Of a stretch of 38,301 nt of DNA, positions 17,679 to 27,494 are shown one piece after another. Positions within the stretch are counted from its first letter, which is position 1; each line of letters opens with the position of its first letter. Both the position numbers and the translations under genes were made by a program. The notes beneath the pieces are model-generated. The model did not search any database. It saw only the letters and a program-made list of their open reading frames with translations, and was not told the origin of the DNA. Origin of the DNA: Actinomycetota bacterium (GTDB taxonomy: Bacteria > Actinomycetota > Actinomycetes > S36-B12 > UBA5976); NCBI GenBank assembly GCA_947448865.1, contig CANFOW010000016.1:1-38301 (forward strand), given 5' to 3'.

Positions 17679-18788
17679 TTACGGAGAAACAACTACTTCG
17701 CAGCGCTGGAATTCCTTGAGGTCCTGGTACCCACATGTGGCCATTGCACGACGCAAGGCGCCAAGGAAATTCATCGTGCCGTCAGCAGTCCGAGAAGGTC
17801 CGTGCAGTATCTGTTCCAAAGTTCCCACAGTTCCAAGCTCAACAAGCTCACCGCGTGGCAGGTCTCCATGCGTTGCTTCAATTCCCCAATGGCGTCCTTG
17901 TCCAGGAGCGTCAGTTGCCCGAGCAAAAGCAGAACCAACAACAACCGCGTCAGCACCAACCGCAATTGCTTTTGCAACATCTCCACTTCGTCCCATGGAA
18001 CCATCTGCAATCACAGATACATATCGACCCCCAGATTCATCAAGGTAATCGCGTCTGGCTGCGGCCACATCGGCAACCGCACTTGCCATAGGAACTCGAA
18101 CACCAAGAACATCCGCAGTTGTATGAGCTGCTCCGCCACCAAATCCGACCAGCACACCAGCAGCACCTGTGCGCATTAAATGCAGCGCAGCCGTGTAGGT
18201 AGCACATCCTCCGACAATGACTGGCACATCAAGTTCGTAAATGAATTCTTTAAGGTTTAATGCGCCCTCGCCATTACTGACATGTTCTGCGCTCACCGTA
18301 GTACCGCGGATAACGAAAATGTCTACACCAGCATCAACAACAGTCTTTGCAAACTGCACAGTACGTTGTGGGCTAAGTGATCCGGCAACTGTGATTCCGG
18401 AGTCGCGCATTTGTTGAATGCGAGTCTTCATTAAGTCTGCATCAATTGGACGTGAATACAGTTCCTGAAGTCGAGAAATTCCCTCTTTAACTTCGAGACG
18501 ACTAATTTCGCTCAAGACCGAGGAAGGATCTTCATAGCGAGTCCATAAACCTTCAAGATTCAAAATCGCAAGGCCACCAGCTTGTGAAAACGTAGCTGCA
18601 GTTGCAGGTGACACCACAGAGTCCATCGGTGCAGCGATGACTGGATGCTCAAATGTGTACGCATCAATCTTCCACGCCAGCGAGACCAAGTCGACCTCGC
18701 GAGTGCGACGACTTGGTACTAACGAAATGTCATCGAATGAATATGTGACACGGCCGCGTTTGCTTCGACCAATTTCCACGTCTGACAT
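17679..18788 (-). CDS. guaB3: GuaB3-family IMP dehydrogenase-related protein
   Basis: A 369-aa TIM-barrel protein of the IMPDH/GMP reductase superfamily, of the actinobacterial/cyanobacterial GuaB3 type. It lacks the CBS pair. Typical barrel motifs are present: SFDDISLVPS (near 17), AAPMDS (52-57) and IADGSMGRSGD. At the place of the IMPDH catalytic loop GPGSICTT it has GFGGGAAHTT (215-224), without cysteine, so it cannot make the usual covalent XMP intermediate there. It lies 9 bp after guaB with a strong SD (AGGAG), so it is co-expressed with the real IMP dehydrogenase. GMP-reductase-like or regulatory roles are the usual proposals; the sequence does not settle which. Confidence 0.92.
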   Translation of the reverse strand: MSDVEIGRSKRGRVTYSFDDISLVPSRRTREVDLVSLAWKIDAYTFEHPVIAAPMDSVVSPATAATFSQAGGLAILNLEGLWTRYEDPSSVLSEISRLEVKEGISRLQELYSRPIDADLMKTRIQQMRDSGITVAGSLSPQRTVQFAKTVVDAGVDIFVIRGTTVSAEHVSNGEGALNLKEFIYELDVPVIVGGCATYTAALHLMRTGAAGVLVGFGGGAAHTTADVLGVRVPMASAVADVAAARRDYLDESGGRYVSVIADGSMGRSGDVAKAIAVGADAVVVGSAFARATDAPGQGRHWGIEATHGDLPRGELVELGTVGTLEQILHGPSRTADGTMNFLGALRRAMATCGYQDLKEFQRCEVVVSP

Positions 18789-18797
18789 GTGTATCTC

Positions 18798-20321
<1,524 letters not shown>

Positions 20322-20374
20322 CTAGGTTACCCCAGTCGACTTAGGTCAGATTGACGGGCTTGAACCGCTATTGA

Positions 20375-21319
20375 TTACATACGACCTGTAGCAGCAGCAA
20401 GCGCAATCAACGTGCTCGACAAATCGCTCTTGGTAATGACTCCGTCTGGAATTTTTCCATCCCAGCCAGGCCCGCCCGCCATAAGCAGTGGAGCCGGGCG
20501 TTGACGACCTAACCCTTCCCACACGGTGTAGTCGGCAGTTCCAAATGATTGTGACCACACAACAACAGCACAGGCACCAAGTTGGCGAACCGCACTCGAC
20601 AATGAATCAGCAGGTGTGCGAGCTCCAAGAACTCGTGTTGAGATTCCGTGCTCGGCTAGGCCCGCGGCAATTGCATGTAATGGCAGCGTGTGAAGTTCAT
20701 GTGGGGCTGAGGCTAAAACAATTGGGCGAGCGTTTGTTGTTTCGGTGCTATCCGAAACCAACTTACGGAAACTCGACATGATCGCTTCCGAAAGTAAGTG
20801 TTCAGCTTCAATTCCTTGTTGGGATTCTTCCCAGGTCTTACCAAGTTTGACCAAAGTCGGAACGACTACCGAGTCCCAAGTCCAGGTCACGCCGTGCTTG
20901 GCAATAAGTCGGTCAAGTAAGTCTTCGCAGGCTCGGGCATCTAACAAAGCAGCTGAGCGCGACAGTGCCTTAATTGATCCGCGTACTCCGTCGATTCCAA
21001 CAACATTTGAGTCTTCGACGTCAGGCACAACATGAAGGGGATTAGTTCGCGAGCGAGGTACGAGTGTGGCGGCATCAAGGTCAGCCTCGCGGGCTAACCG
21101 AGCAGCTTCGCTAGTAGCGATTCCACTAGCGACCAAAGAGCGCATGTAATCCAACCGGGCGATGTCTGCCGGTGAATAGCGGCGGTGCCGGCCTTGGACA
21201 TGGTCACTTGGGCCAAGGCCATAACGACGATCCCAAGTGCGTAGCGTGTCTGGAGCAATCCCCAAGCGTCGGGCTACTGCAGCAACGGTAAGCCCAAATT
21301 CAAGGTTTGCTTGCGACAT
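20375..21319 (-). CDS. MerR-family regulator with CarH-like B12 photosensor domain
   Basis: A 314-aa predicted transcription factor. The MerR winged-helix domain (about 8-78) has VAAVARRLGIAPDTLRTWDRR, with the RRYSPAD wing. A helical bundle (about 110-195) carries W163-x9-E173-H174, the Trp/Glu/His signature that caps adenosylcobalamin in CarH. The C-terminal Rossmann-like domain (about 199-312) has E208-x-H210 (HELHTL), matching the ExH lower-ligand motif. The two His are 36 residues apart, against 35 in Thermus CarH (H142/H177). The glycine that follows in CarH's ExHxxG is Pro213 here. It probably binds AdoCbl and releases DNA in light. It is divergent from whiB, its likeliest neighbour target along with itself. 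The start is ATG, 6 nt after GATTAT. Confidence 0.87.
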   Translation of the reverse strand: MSQANLEFGLTVAAVARRLGIAPDTLRTWDRRYGLGPSDHVQGRHRRYSPADIARLDYMRSLVASGIATSEAARLAREADLDAATLVPRSRTNPLHVVPDVEDSNVVGIDGVRGSIKALSRSAALLDARACEDLLDRLIAKHGVTWTWDSVVVPTLVKLGKTWEESQQGIEAEHLLSEAIMSSFRKLVSDSTETTNARPIVLASAPHELHTLPLHAIAAGLAEHGISTRVLGARTPADSLSSAVRQLGACAVVVWSQSFGTADYTVWEGLGRQRPAPLLMAGGPGWDGKIPDGVITKSDLSSTLIALAAATGRM

Positions 21320-21331
21320 ACGTCAATAATC
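21320..21331 (-). promoter_or_regulatory. Candidate leaderless promoter for the MerR/B12 regulator
   Basis: Minus strand: GATTAT (21331-21326), 6 nt, then ATG (21319). There is no SD. The first position deviates from consensus. Confidence 0.4.
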
Positions 21332-21404
21332 AGGCACTTTCGCCTTAAGCGCATCTTATGGGCGGGAATGTGACTAACTGGGCATAAATTGGGCGAAAAG
21401 ATAC

Positions 21405-21433
21405 TTGACCAACTTATGAAACGGTTCTAGAGT
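21405..21433 (+). promoter_or_regulatory. Sigma70-type promoter for whiB
   Basis: TTGACC (21405-21410), a 17-bp spacer and TAGAGT (21428-21433) give a good housekeeping-type promoter. Transcription should start near 21440, leaving a 5' UTR of about 27 nt that contains the SD GAAGGA (21453-21458). Confidence 0.65.
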
Positions 21434-21466
21434 CAGGACTAGAAACTTATCCGAAGGATGTGCGCC

Positions 21467-21766
21467 ATGGCTGACGTATCGCGACTACCTGGTCCGAATG
21501 CTGATTTCTGGGACTGGCAAATGCAGGCTGCTTGTCGCGGCCTCGATTCTGAATACTTCTATCACCCAGACGGTGAACGCGGTTCCGCACGCGAAAAGCG
21601 GGTTGCAACTGCCAAAGCAATCTGCGCCGCGTGCCCAGTCATGGGTCAATGTCGCGATCAAGCAATCGCTTCCCGCGAACCATACGGCGTATGGGGCGGC
21701 CTAAGTGAAGACGAACGTCACGAACTTTTCGTACGCATGGATCGGGCAGCTCGTACGGCTAATTAG
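21467..21766 (+). CDS. WhiB-family iron-sulfur regulator, WhiB3/WhiD type
   Basis: A 99-aa redox- or NO-responsive regulator that works with the primary sigma factor. Four cysteines for the [4Fe-4S] cluster are present: Cys23, Cys53, Cys56 and Cys62 (AACRG, CAAC and QC). The GVWGG turn is at 74-78. The opening LPGPNADFWDWQ and FYHPDGERGSAR match the WhiB3/WhiD subgroup, as does the position between guaB and groEL. An in-frame ATG at 21458 would add MCA, but the SD GAAGGA overlaps it and is 8 nt before the ATG at 21467, so I use the latter. The C-terminal DNA-contact tail is short and basic. Confidence 0.93.
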   Translation: MADVSRLPGPNADFWDWQMQAACRGLDSEYFYHPDGERGSAREKRVATAKAICAACPVMGQCRDQAIASREPYGVWGGLSEDERHELFVRMDRAARTAN

Positions 21767-21778
21767 AACTATCGCGTT

Positions 21779-21806
21779 GCGATTAAGGCATTGATGCCTT
21801 AATCGC
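21779..21806. terminator. Perfect hairpin between convergent whiB and serine hydrolase genes
   Basis: GCGATTAAGGCA (21779-21790) and TGCCTTAATCGC (21795-21806) form a perfect 12-bp stem with a TTGA loop, 12 nt after the whiB stop and 10 nt after the opposing stop. There is no U-run on either side. It is a probable bidirectional terminator of the U-poor actinobacterial kind. Confidence 0.6.
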
Positions 21807-21816
21807 CTTGGCGCAC

Positions 21817-23472
21817 CTAATCTGTAAAAGCGCGTGAGTAAATAGCGCCATCACGAATAACCCACACTGCCTGACGATCAACGATGGGTCCAACTGTGAG
21901 ACGTTCCGGCAGCCATTCGACTTCGCCGATTCGAAATGTGCCTTCTTCAAGTTCAACTAAGAGGCACTCTTCAGTTGGAGCCTCCACACCGCCGGTTGCA
22001 ACAAGGTGAAGTGAATCGTCATGCCACACAATTCGAAAATTTGTGAACCAAGGTGAGTAAGAACGGTAATGGCCCAGGAGCGGCGCGAGATGCACCGGGG
22101 GAACTCCATGTTCTGCACCGCCCTTTCGGGTTAACCGATGTGAGCCGTGAACCCAACCTTGTTCGTCGTAATACAAATGTCGATTATTTAGAACTCCATG
22201 AGACGTCGTGAATCGACCATTCCACGTTCTCAAAAGGGAACTCTGCTCACCACCACATGCAATTACTACGTCGCCTGCTTCATCTGACTGGATGTTTACT
22301 GCAATACAACTGTCACTAAAAGTTCCAAATGCATTCTGAGATAACTCAGTTTGCTTGACTGTCCATCGGGTGGATGGCGCAGCATAAGTCTGACCTTGTT
22401 GTGCTTCTAGCAACATCTGGTGACCTACTCGAGCGATAAGTTGCGCGGCGGCATACTCGCCCGTTGCATTTGTTAGGACTACAACACCAAGACCACTTGA
22501 ACGATCAGCTAATAGAAATGTTGCGTAGCCAACCATGCCACCCGCATGTGTCAGAACGTGGTGTCCTTGAATACTTTCCACATTAAGACCCAGCCCGTAA
22601 AGACTTGACTCAACCGCAGGGACATCGGGCCACGCCAATAAGGGTTCGCCTTGAGGTGCCTGAGGTGTGATAATTCCAGACATCGCAGATTCCGAGACAA
22701 TACATTTACCATCCAGTTCGCCATCCGAAAGGAATAACTGAGCTAGCCGACCTAACTCTTGTGCATCGGCAGCAACATTCCCATCAGCACAGGCAACTTC
22801 AAACCAAGTGGCCGGGATAATTGGGTCCGAACTGATCCAAGGCCGATCATCTGCCAGTGGAGTGTAGCCAATCGCCATCACTGCTCTGTCGTCGTGATTT
22901 ACGCCAACCCTTGCATCTGGTATTCCCAGTGGCTCCAGTACGCGAGTGCGGACTGCCTGCGCAACAGTTTGTTTTGTGACAGATGAAATGATTTGACCAA
23001 GCACCATGTAACCAAGGTTTGAATAGTGAAAATTTCCCGACAGGCTTCTTGAGAGATCTCGGATAGCCCACACTTGCGCCGCCTCATCAGGCAAGTGATC
23101 AGAGCCCAGTGGTAATCCTGACGTGTGCGCAAGTAACTGACGCGCAGTCACGGGGCCATCAGGATCACCCGCAACGAACCAAGGTAGATATGTTTTCACA
23201 TCAACATCGAGGTCAACTAAACCTTCATCTACGAGCGAATGGATTACAAGCGAGGTAATCGACTTACTAATAGATCCAATTTCAAACTTGTGGTCAACGC
23301 GCATCATTTCGCCAGCTGCCACATTCGCAAGACCGAATGCGTCACAAGCAAGAAGACCATGGCGATCAAGTAATGCAAATGTTCCCCCAGCTACTTCTGT
23401 GCCAGTAGTTAGAGCAATAGAAAACTGCTTAAGTTGCTTGGCAACTTCGAAAGCGATGTCGCGCGAAATCAT
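21817..23472 (-). CDS. Serine hydrolase, class C beta-lactamase fold
   Basis: A 551-aa protein of the penicillin-binding/beta-lactamase-like hydrolase family (esterases, D-amino-acid amidases, D-aminopeptidases). The three active-site motifs are intact: S67-I-S-K70 (SxxK), Y150-S-N152 (YxN) and H309-A-G311 (HxG, where KTG stands in PBPs). A C-terminal beta-rich extension of about 180 residues (from about 370) resembles the accessory domain of D-aminopeptidase-like members. No signal peptide is seen, so a cytoplasmic hydrolase fits better than a resistance beta-lactamase. It is last in the peptide-transport operon, 2 bp after the M20 gene. A role trimming an imported peptide or amide is inferred from context. 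Confidence 0.85.
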   Translation of the reverse strand: MISRDIAFEVAKQLKQFSIALTTGTEVAGGTFALLDRHGLLACDAFGLANVAAGEMMRVDHKFEIGSISKSITSLVIHSLVDEGLVDLDVDVKTYLPWFVAGDPDGPVTARQLLAHTSGLPLGSDHLPDEAAQVWAIRDLSRSLSGNFHYSNLGYMVLGQIISSVTKQTVAQAVRTRVLEPLGIPDARVGVNHDDRAVMAIGYTPLADDRPWISSDPIIPATWFEVACADGNVAADAQELGRLAQLFLSDGELDGKCIVSESAMSGIITPQAPQGEPLLAWPDVPAVESSLYGLGLNVESIQGHHVLTHAGGMVGYATFLLADRSSGLGVVVLTNATGEYAAAQLIARVGHQMLLEAQQGQTYAAPSTRWTVKQTELSQNAFGTFSDSCIAVNIQSDEAGDVVIACGGEQSSLLRTWNGRFTTSHGVLNNRHLYYDEQGWVHGSHRLTRKGGAEHGVPPVHLAPLLGHYRSYSPWFTNFRIVWHDDSLHLVATGGVEAPTEECLLVELEEGTFRIGEVEWLPERLTVGPIVDRQAVWVIRDGAIYSRAFTD

Positions 23473-23474
23473 TG

Positions 23475-24632
23475 TTAACTCAGTAATTCCACAATGGTGT
23501 GATACAAAATCTCAGTCATCTCAACAACTTCAGGTATAGAAACCCACTCGTCTTCAGCGTGATAATTGCCGCCTGCCGGTCCAACTAAGAGTGTAGGAAT
23601 TCCTGCTTCTTGAAGCAGAGCAGCATCTGTCCAAGCATTTTCGCCCATCGTGCGCATAGGCTCACCGCGAACCCGCATAGAAGCATTACTCATTGCTGTT
23701 AACAATGGTTCAAATCCTTTTCCAACAAATGGGTTTCGATTTAACTTCACATCAACTTCGCCACGGAAATTCGGAAATATTTCCCTGACTTCAGAAAAGA
23801 TCGCTTCTATATCTTGAACACGATTGTCTAGCGTCTCACCAGGCTGTGAACCAATTTCAATTCCGAGGACAACACGATTTGGATACGTAGCGTAATCCGT
23901 TCCTCCGGAAATTGTTCCAGTGTGAAAAACAGTTCTTCCGTTTAGTGGATCAGGATGCGCAGCGAATTCGCGTTCATCTAATTCATGTAGCCGGGTGATG
24001 ACATGTGCCATGTGAACGATTGCATCAATACCAGCTCCCGGCGCTGAACCATGCGCGGCTTTACCGTGCACAATAATATCTATCCAACCAAATCCTTGAT
24101 GTTCAGTTATCGCTAGAGGCAAACCTGTGGGTTCAATAACAATCGCATAATCCATCTTGTGATTTGCCACAAGATGCTCGGTACCAATCGAAATACCTTC
24201 TTCGTCGATGACACATGCGAGTAACACGTCCCCTTTAAGTTCAACGTTGTTTTCGCTTAGCGCCTTTAATGCAAGTAGTCCTGCGACAACACCCGCCTTG
24301 TCATCGGCCGCACCAAGTCCAACCATGCGATCGCCGTCAATCTCAGGTAGTAATGCGCGTTCACGCCAATTCGCATAGCCAACTGTGTCGGCATGCGCAT
24401 TAATGCACAGCGTTGGTCCTTCGGTTGTTCCGCGAAGGCGAACTAGTACGTTCGGACGGCCAGGCTCAACTTCATCCAAAGTGACTTCGAGGGTCGTACT
24501 AGCAAGCCAATCTTTAATGAAGAAGGCTTGTTCACCTTCACCTTTTCCATCAGCTATGAGCCATGGCGTGACAGACTCGATTTTCACCAACGTGGACAAC
24601 AAATCAACAACGTCTTCCCGACGAAATTCCAC
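23475..24632 (-). CDS. M20-family metallopeptidase (ArgE/DapE/CPG2-like)
   Basis: A 385-aa cytoplasmic di-zinc amidohydrolase. The metal-binding set is complete: His80 and Asp82 in NAHAD, the bridging Asp110 in GAADDKAG, the catalytic Glu144 and metal-binding Glu145 in IDEEG, and Glu167 in VIEPTG. A dimerisation domain (about 180-290) contains GFGWIDIIVHGKAAHGSAPG. I chose the GTG at 24632 because a strong SD (GAGGAG) lies 5 nt upstream, inside the end of the ATPase gene; a TTG at 24659 would overlap that gene by 25 bp. Substrate range in the family covers acylated amino acids, dipeptides and aminoacyl amino sugars. Linkage to a dipeptide-type importer suggests it cleaves the imported compound. 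Confidence 0.9.
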   Translation of the reverse strand: MEFRREDVVDLLSTLVKIESVTPWLIADGKGEGEQAFFIKDWLASTTLEVTLDEVEPGRPNVLVRLRGTTEGPTLCINAHADTVGYANWRERALLPEIDGDRMVGLGAADDKAGVVAGLLALKALSENNVELKGDVLLACVIDEEGISIGTEHLVANHKMDYAIVIEPTGLPLAITEHQGFGWIDIIVHGKAAHGSAPGAGIDAIVHMAHVITRLHELDEREFAAHPDPLNGRTVFHTGTISGGTDYATYPNRVVLGIEIGSQPGETLDNRVQDIEAIFSEVREIFPNFRGEVDVKLNRNPFVGKGFEPLLTAMSNASMRVRGEPMRTMGENAWTDAALLQEAGIPTLLVGPAGGNYHAEDEWVSIPEVVEMTEILYHTIVELLS

Positions 24633-24634
24633 AG

Positions 24635-25630
24635 TTACTCCTCGGTCGAATGATGGCAAGCCACTCGATGAATGGCCCGCCCTGAAAGCGATGGATCTGA
24701 GTCACGACATGATGCGGGCTCACCTAGTGCACGATACAGGGGGCATCGTGTATGGAATCGACAGCCTTGTGGAATATGCGATGAATCAGGTATTTCACCA
24801 GTCAAAATTGTGCGTTCAGTTTTGTTTACTCGTTCGGGTATTGGGATGACCGACACTAATGCCTGCGTGTAAGGATGCTTAGGATTTCCAATGATGTCTG
24901 CAGGTGCACCTTCTTCAACGATGCGCCCTAGGTATAGAACAGCAATCCGATCGGCATACATCCAGGCAAGTGACAAGTCATGGGTAATGAAGAGGCACGC
25001 TACATCTAGATCTGAGCCAAGTTTCTGCATGAGTCTGAGAATCCCTGCCCGCAAAGAAACATCCAACATAGAAACAGGCTCATCTGCCACTAGTAACTTC
25101 GGCTGAAGAACCATGGCTGCGGCAATCGCAACTCTTTGACGTTGCCCACCGGAAAGTTGGTGCGCAAAACGTTCACCCACTTTCGGAGCTGGTGTAAGTC
25201 CGACTGATTCCAACGCAGCCAAGGCTCGTTCCCGGCGGTGAGCGTCAGTTTCACCAATTCCAGAAACAATCAGCGATTCCATCACCGTATCGAGGACAGT
25301 ACGTCGCGGATCAATTGATTCAAATGGATCCTGAAAAATCATCTGATAATCGCGCCGAGATTCTCTTAGGTCACGCCCTGAAAGAGATGTCACTTCACGT
25401 CCAGCGACTGTAATTGATCCAACCGACGGCTCAACTAGTCGCATAATTGCATTTGCAATGGAGGACTTTCCGCTTCCCGATTCGCCCACAAGTGCCAATG
25501 TTTCACCTGTCGCAATAGAAAACGAAACATTGTCTACTGCTCGCGCACGTGATTGAATCCGACCCGTTCGTGACTTCAGCGCATATTCGACAGTGAGATC
25601 TTTAACAACAAGCGCTTCGGATGAATTCAT
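24635..25630 (-). CDS. Peptide-type ABC transporter ATPase 2 (DppF/OppF-like)
   Basis: A 331-aa ATPase of the importer complex. Walker A GESGSGKSS, signature LSGGQRQRVAIA and Walker B LLVADEP are intact. The C-terminal oligopeptide-transporter tail with its Cys-rich GCRFHTRCPLY motif is present. I start it at the ATG at 25630, which overlaps the preceding ATPase stop as ATGA; an upstream start at 25657 would overlap by 31 bp. It works as a heterodimer with the ATPase encoded just before it, under the two permeases. Confidence 0.93.
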   Translation of the reverse strand: MNSSEALVVKDLTVEYALKSRTGRIQSRARAVDNVSFSIATGETLALVGESGSGKSSIANAIMRLVEPSVGSITVAGREVTSLSGRDLRESRRDYQMIFQDPFESIDPRRTVLDTVMESLIVSGIGETDAHRRERALAALESVGLTPAPKVGERFAHQLSGGQRQRVAIAAAMVLQPKLLVADEPVSMLDVSLRAGILRLMQKLGSDLDVACLFITHDLSLAWMYADRIAVLYLGRIVEEGAPADIIGNPKHPYTQALVSVIPIPERVNKTERTILTGEIPDSSHIPQGCRFHTRCPLYRALGEPASCRDSDPSLSGRAIHRVACHHSTEE

Positions 25631-26613
25631 CGTGATACCTGTTCTGCAAAATGACATGCAACGAAATGGTTTGTGTGTAGCTCAATCAGTGCAGGCTCTT
25701 GAGTTCTGCAGACACTTTGGACCTGGTCACAACGAGCAGCGAAACGGCAACCCGTTTGCGGTAGAGACAGATCAGGCGGGTAGCCAGGAATTCCGTCTAT
25801 GAAAACACGTTCATGCAAAATGTTTGGATAGGACTTCAAGAGTCGATTGGTATATGGGTGAGCTGCAGATTCGGATGAATCTGCCGAAGCGAAAATCGTT
25901 TCAGCTGAACCTGATTCGACAGCCTTACCTGCATACATGACCTGCACTCGATCGCAGGTGTCCGCAAGTACGGAAAGGTCGTGCGAGATAAGCAGTAGTG
26001 AAAGGTCAAATGATGACGAAAGGGAGCGAAGCAAATCAAGAATCTGCGCCTGTGTCATAACGTCTAGTGCTGTTATTGGCTCATCTGCAATAACTAATTT
26101 TGGTTTGCATGCAAGAGCCATTGCAATCATCACTCGCTGACGCATACCGCCGGAAAACTCATGTGGGTAGGCCGAAGATCTGCTTTTAGAAATCCCAACC
26201 GCATCTAGTAATTCGCGAGCACGTGCCAAGGCGTCCTTATCTGAAAGTCCAGAATCGTGCGCCAACATAGGTTCTGCAATTTGCCATCCGACCGACTTCA
26301 CAGGGTTGAGAGCATTTAACGCTCCCTGAAAAATAACGGATATTTCTTTCCATCGAATTGAGTTGAGCGTTTCTTCACTGGCATGAGTGATGTCCTGACC
26401 ATCAAACGTTACCGACCCAGAAACAACAGTCGCACCCTCAGGCAACAAATTAGGGATTGCCATAGCTAGCGTTGTCTTGCCACAACCAGATTCACCAGCG
26501 AGACCAACGAATTCTCCTTGACCGATGCGAAGGTCAACTGTGTCAACAGCAAGAACACCTGTCTGTTCTGAGCCGTACCTGACGCATAGATTTCGTACGT
26601 CGAGAAGGTTCAT
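25627..26613 (-). CDS. Peptide-type ABC transporter ATPase 1 (DppD/OppD-like)
   Basis: A 328-aa ATPase. It has Walker A GESGCGKTT (near 40-48), signature FSGGMRQRVMIA and Walker B LVIADEPITALD, where dipeptide/nickel importers keep ITALD. The C-terminal TGCRFAARCDQ Cys motif is typical of Dpp/Opp/Nik ATPases, some of which carry an Fe-S cluster there. The ATG has a strong SD (GGAGG) and overlaps the permease stop by 4 bp (ATGA). It forms the ATPase pair with the next gene. Confidence 0.94.
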   Translation of the reverse strand: MNLLDVRNLCVRYGSEQTGVLAVDTVDLRIGQGEFVGLAGESGCGKTTLAMAIPNLLPEGATVVSGSVTFDGQDITHASEETLNSIRWKEISVIFQGALNALNPVKSVGWQIAEPMLAHDSGLSDKDALARARELLDAVGISKSRSSAYPHEFSGGMRQRVMIAMALACKPKLVIADEPITALDVMTQAQILDLLRSLSSSFDLSLLLISHDLSVLADTCDRVQVMYAGKAVESGSAETIFASADSSESAAHPYTNRLLKSYPNILHERVFIDGIPGYPPDLSLPQTGCRFAARCDQVQSVCRTQEPALIELHTNHFVACHFAEQVSR

Positions 26614-27494
26614 GATGAACCTCCGAGATGAGGGTTATTTATCTTGTCAAATGCGTGTCCAACCAAAGTGAATGCAAGAACAATCAGCAGAATTCCCAGT
26701 CCTGGTGGCATGAAATACCACCACGCTCCTCGTCCGACCGCACCAGATGCGAATGCGAAATGCAACATCGAGCCCCATGAAATTCGATTGGGATCACCAA
26801 GGCCAATAAAAGCTAAAGTCGCTTCAGAAAGAATCGCTCCGGCAACAACCAAAATTGTGTTTGCGATAAGCAATGGCAATACATGCGGAATCATGTGCAC
26901 TTTGATGATTCGCCAATTTGTTGATCCTAGGGAACGTGCTCGCGGAACAAACTTGCGTTCTCGAAGTGACAGCGTCTGTGATCTCACAATGCGAGCTGTT
27001 CGAGGCCAACTCAATAAACCGATGATGACAATGATGATGGTCAAGTTCTGCCCAAAGATTGCTCCCATTGCAATCATTAACGGCATTGCTGGCACAACAA
27101 GGAAGAAGTCTGTGACTGCCATCAACACTGTGTCCAGCTTGCCGGTAAAGAATCCAGCGGCAATACCGACTCCCGCTCCGATAATTGTTGAAATCACAGT
27201 TGCCATGAGTCCCACAAGTAATGACACACGTGAGCCAGATAGAAATTGACTGAAAACATCTCTACCAAGTTCGTCTGTGCCGAGGATGTGAGTTCTAGTC
27301 GGTGGCATGAGCAGCGTAGTCGCATCGGCACCTACAGCTCCTGAATCGAATACAAAGATTATCGGTCCAATGACTGCGGCAATGAGAGTGAATGTAGTGA
27401 GTAGCAATCCCACTCGGCCCATGCGGTCATTCCACAATTGCGCAAGCATGCTTCGCTTCACAGGCGGAATGTGAAGAACCTGTGGAGAACTCAT
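26610..27494 (-). CDS. Peptide-type ABC transporter permease 2 (DppC/OppC-like)
   Basis: A 294-aa inner-membrane permease with an N-terminal anchor helix (about 28-48), then about five helices of the BPD_transp_1 domain. It has the GTDELGRDVFSQFLSGSR signature of the DppC group just after the periplasmic segment. The ATPase-contact EAA-type loop (SLGSTNWRIIKVHMIPH) lies in the second half. It overlaps dppB and the ATPase gene by 4 bp each, the usual coupled order. Confidence 0.94.
   Translation of the reverse strand: MSSPQVLHIPPVKRSMLAQLWNDRMGRVGLLLTTFTLIAAVIGPIIFVFDSGAVGADATTLLMPPTRTHILGTDELGRDVFSQFLSGSRVSLLVGLMATVISTIIGAGVGIAAGFFTGKLDTVLMAVTDFFLVVPAMPLMIAMGAIFGQNLTIIIVIIGLLSWPRTARIVRSQTLSLRERKFVPRARSLGSTNWRIIKVHMIPHVLPLLIANTILVVAGAILSEATLAFIGLGDPNRISWGSMLHFAFASGAVGRGAWWYFMPPGLGILLIVLAFTLVGHAFDKINNPHLGGSS

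Noticed and set aside
21817-23472. Antibiotic-resistance beta-lactamase
   Set aside because: The SxxK/YxN/HxG set and the long C-terminal extension fit esterase/aminopeptidase-like relatives; no signal peptide, and it lies in a peptide-catabolism operon.
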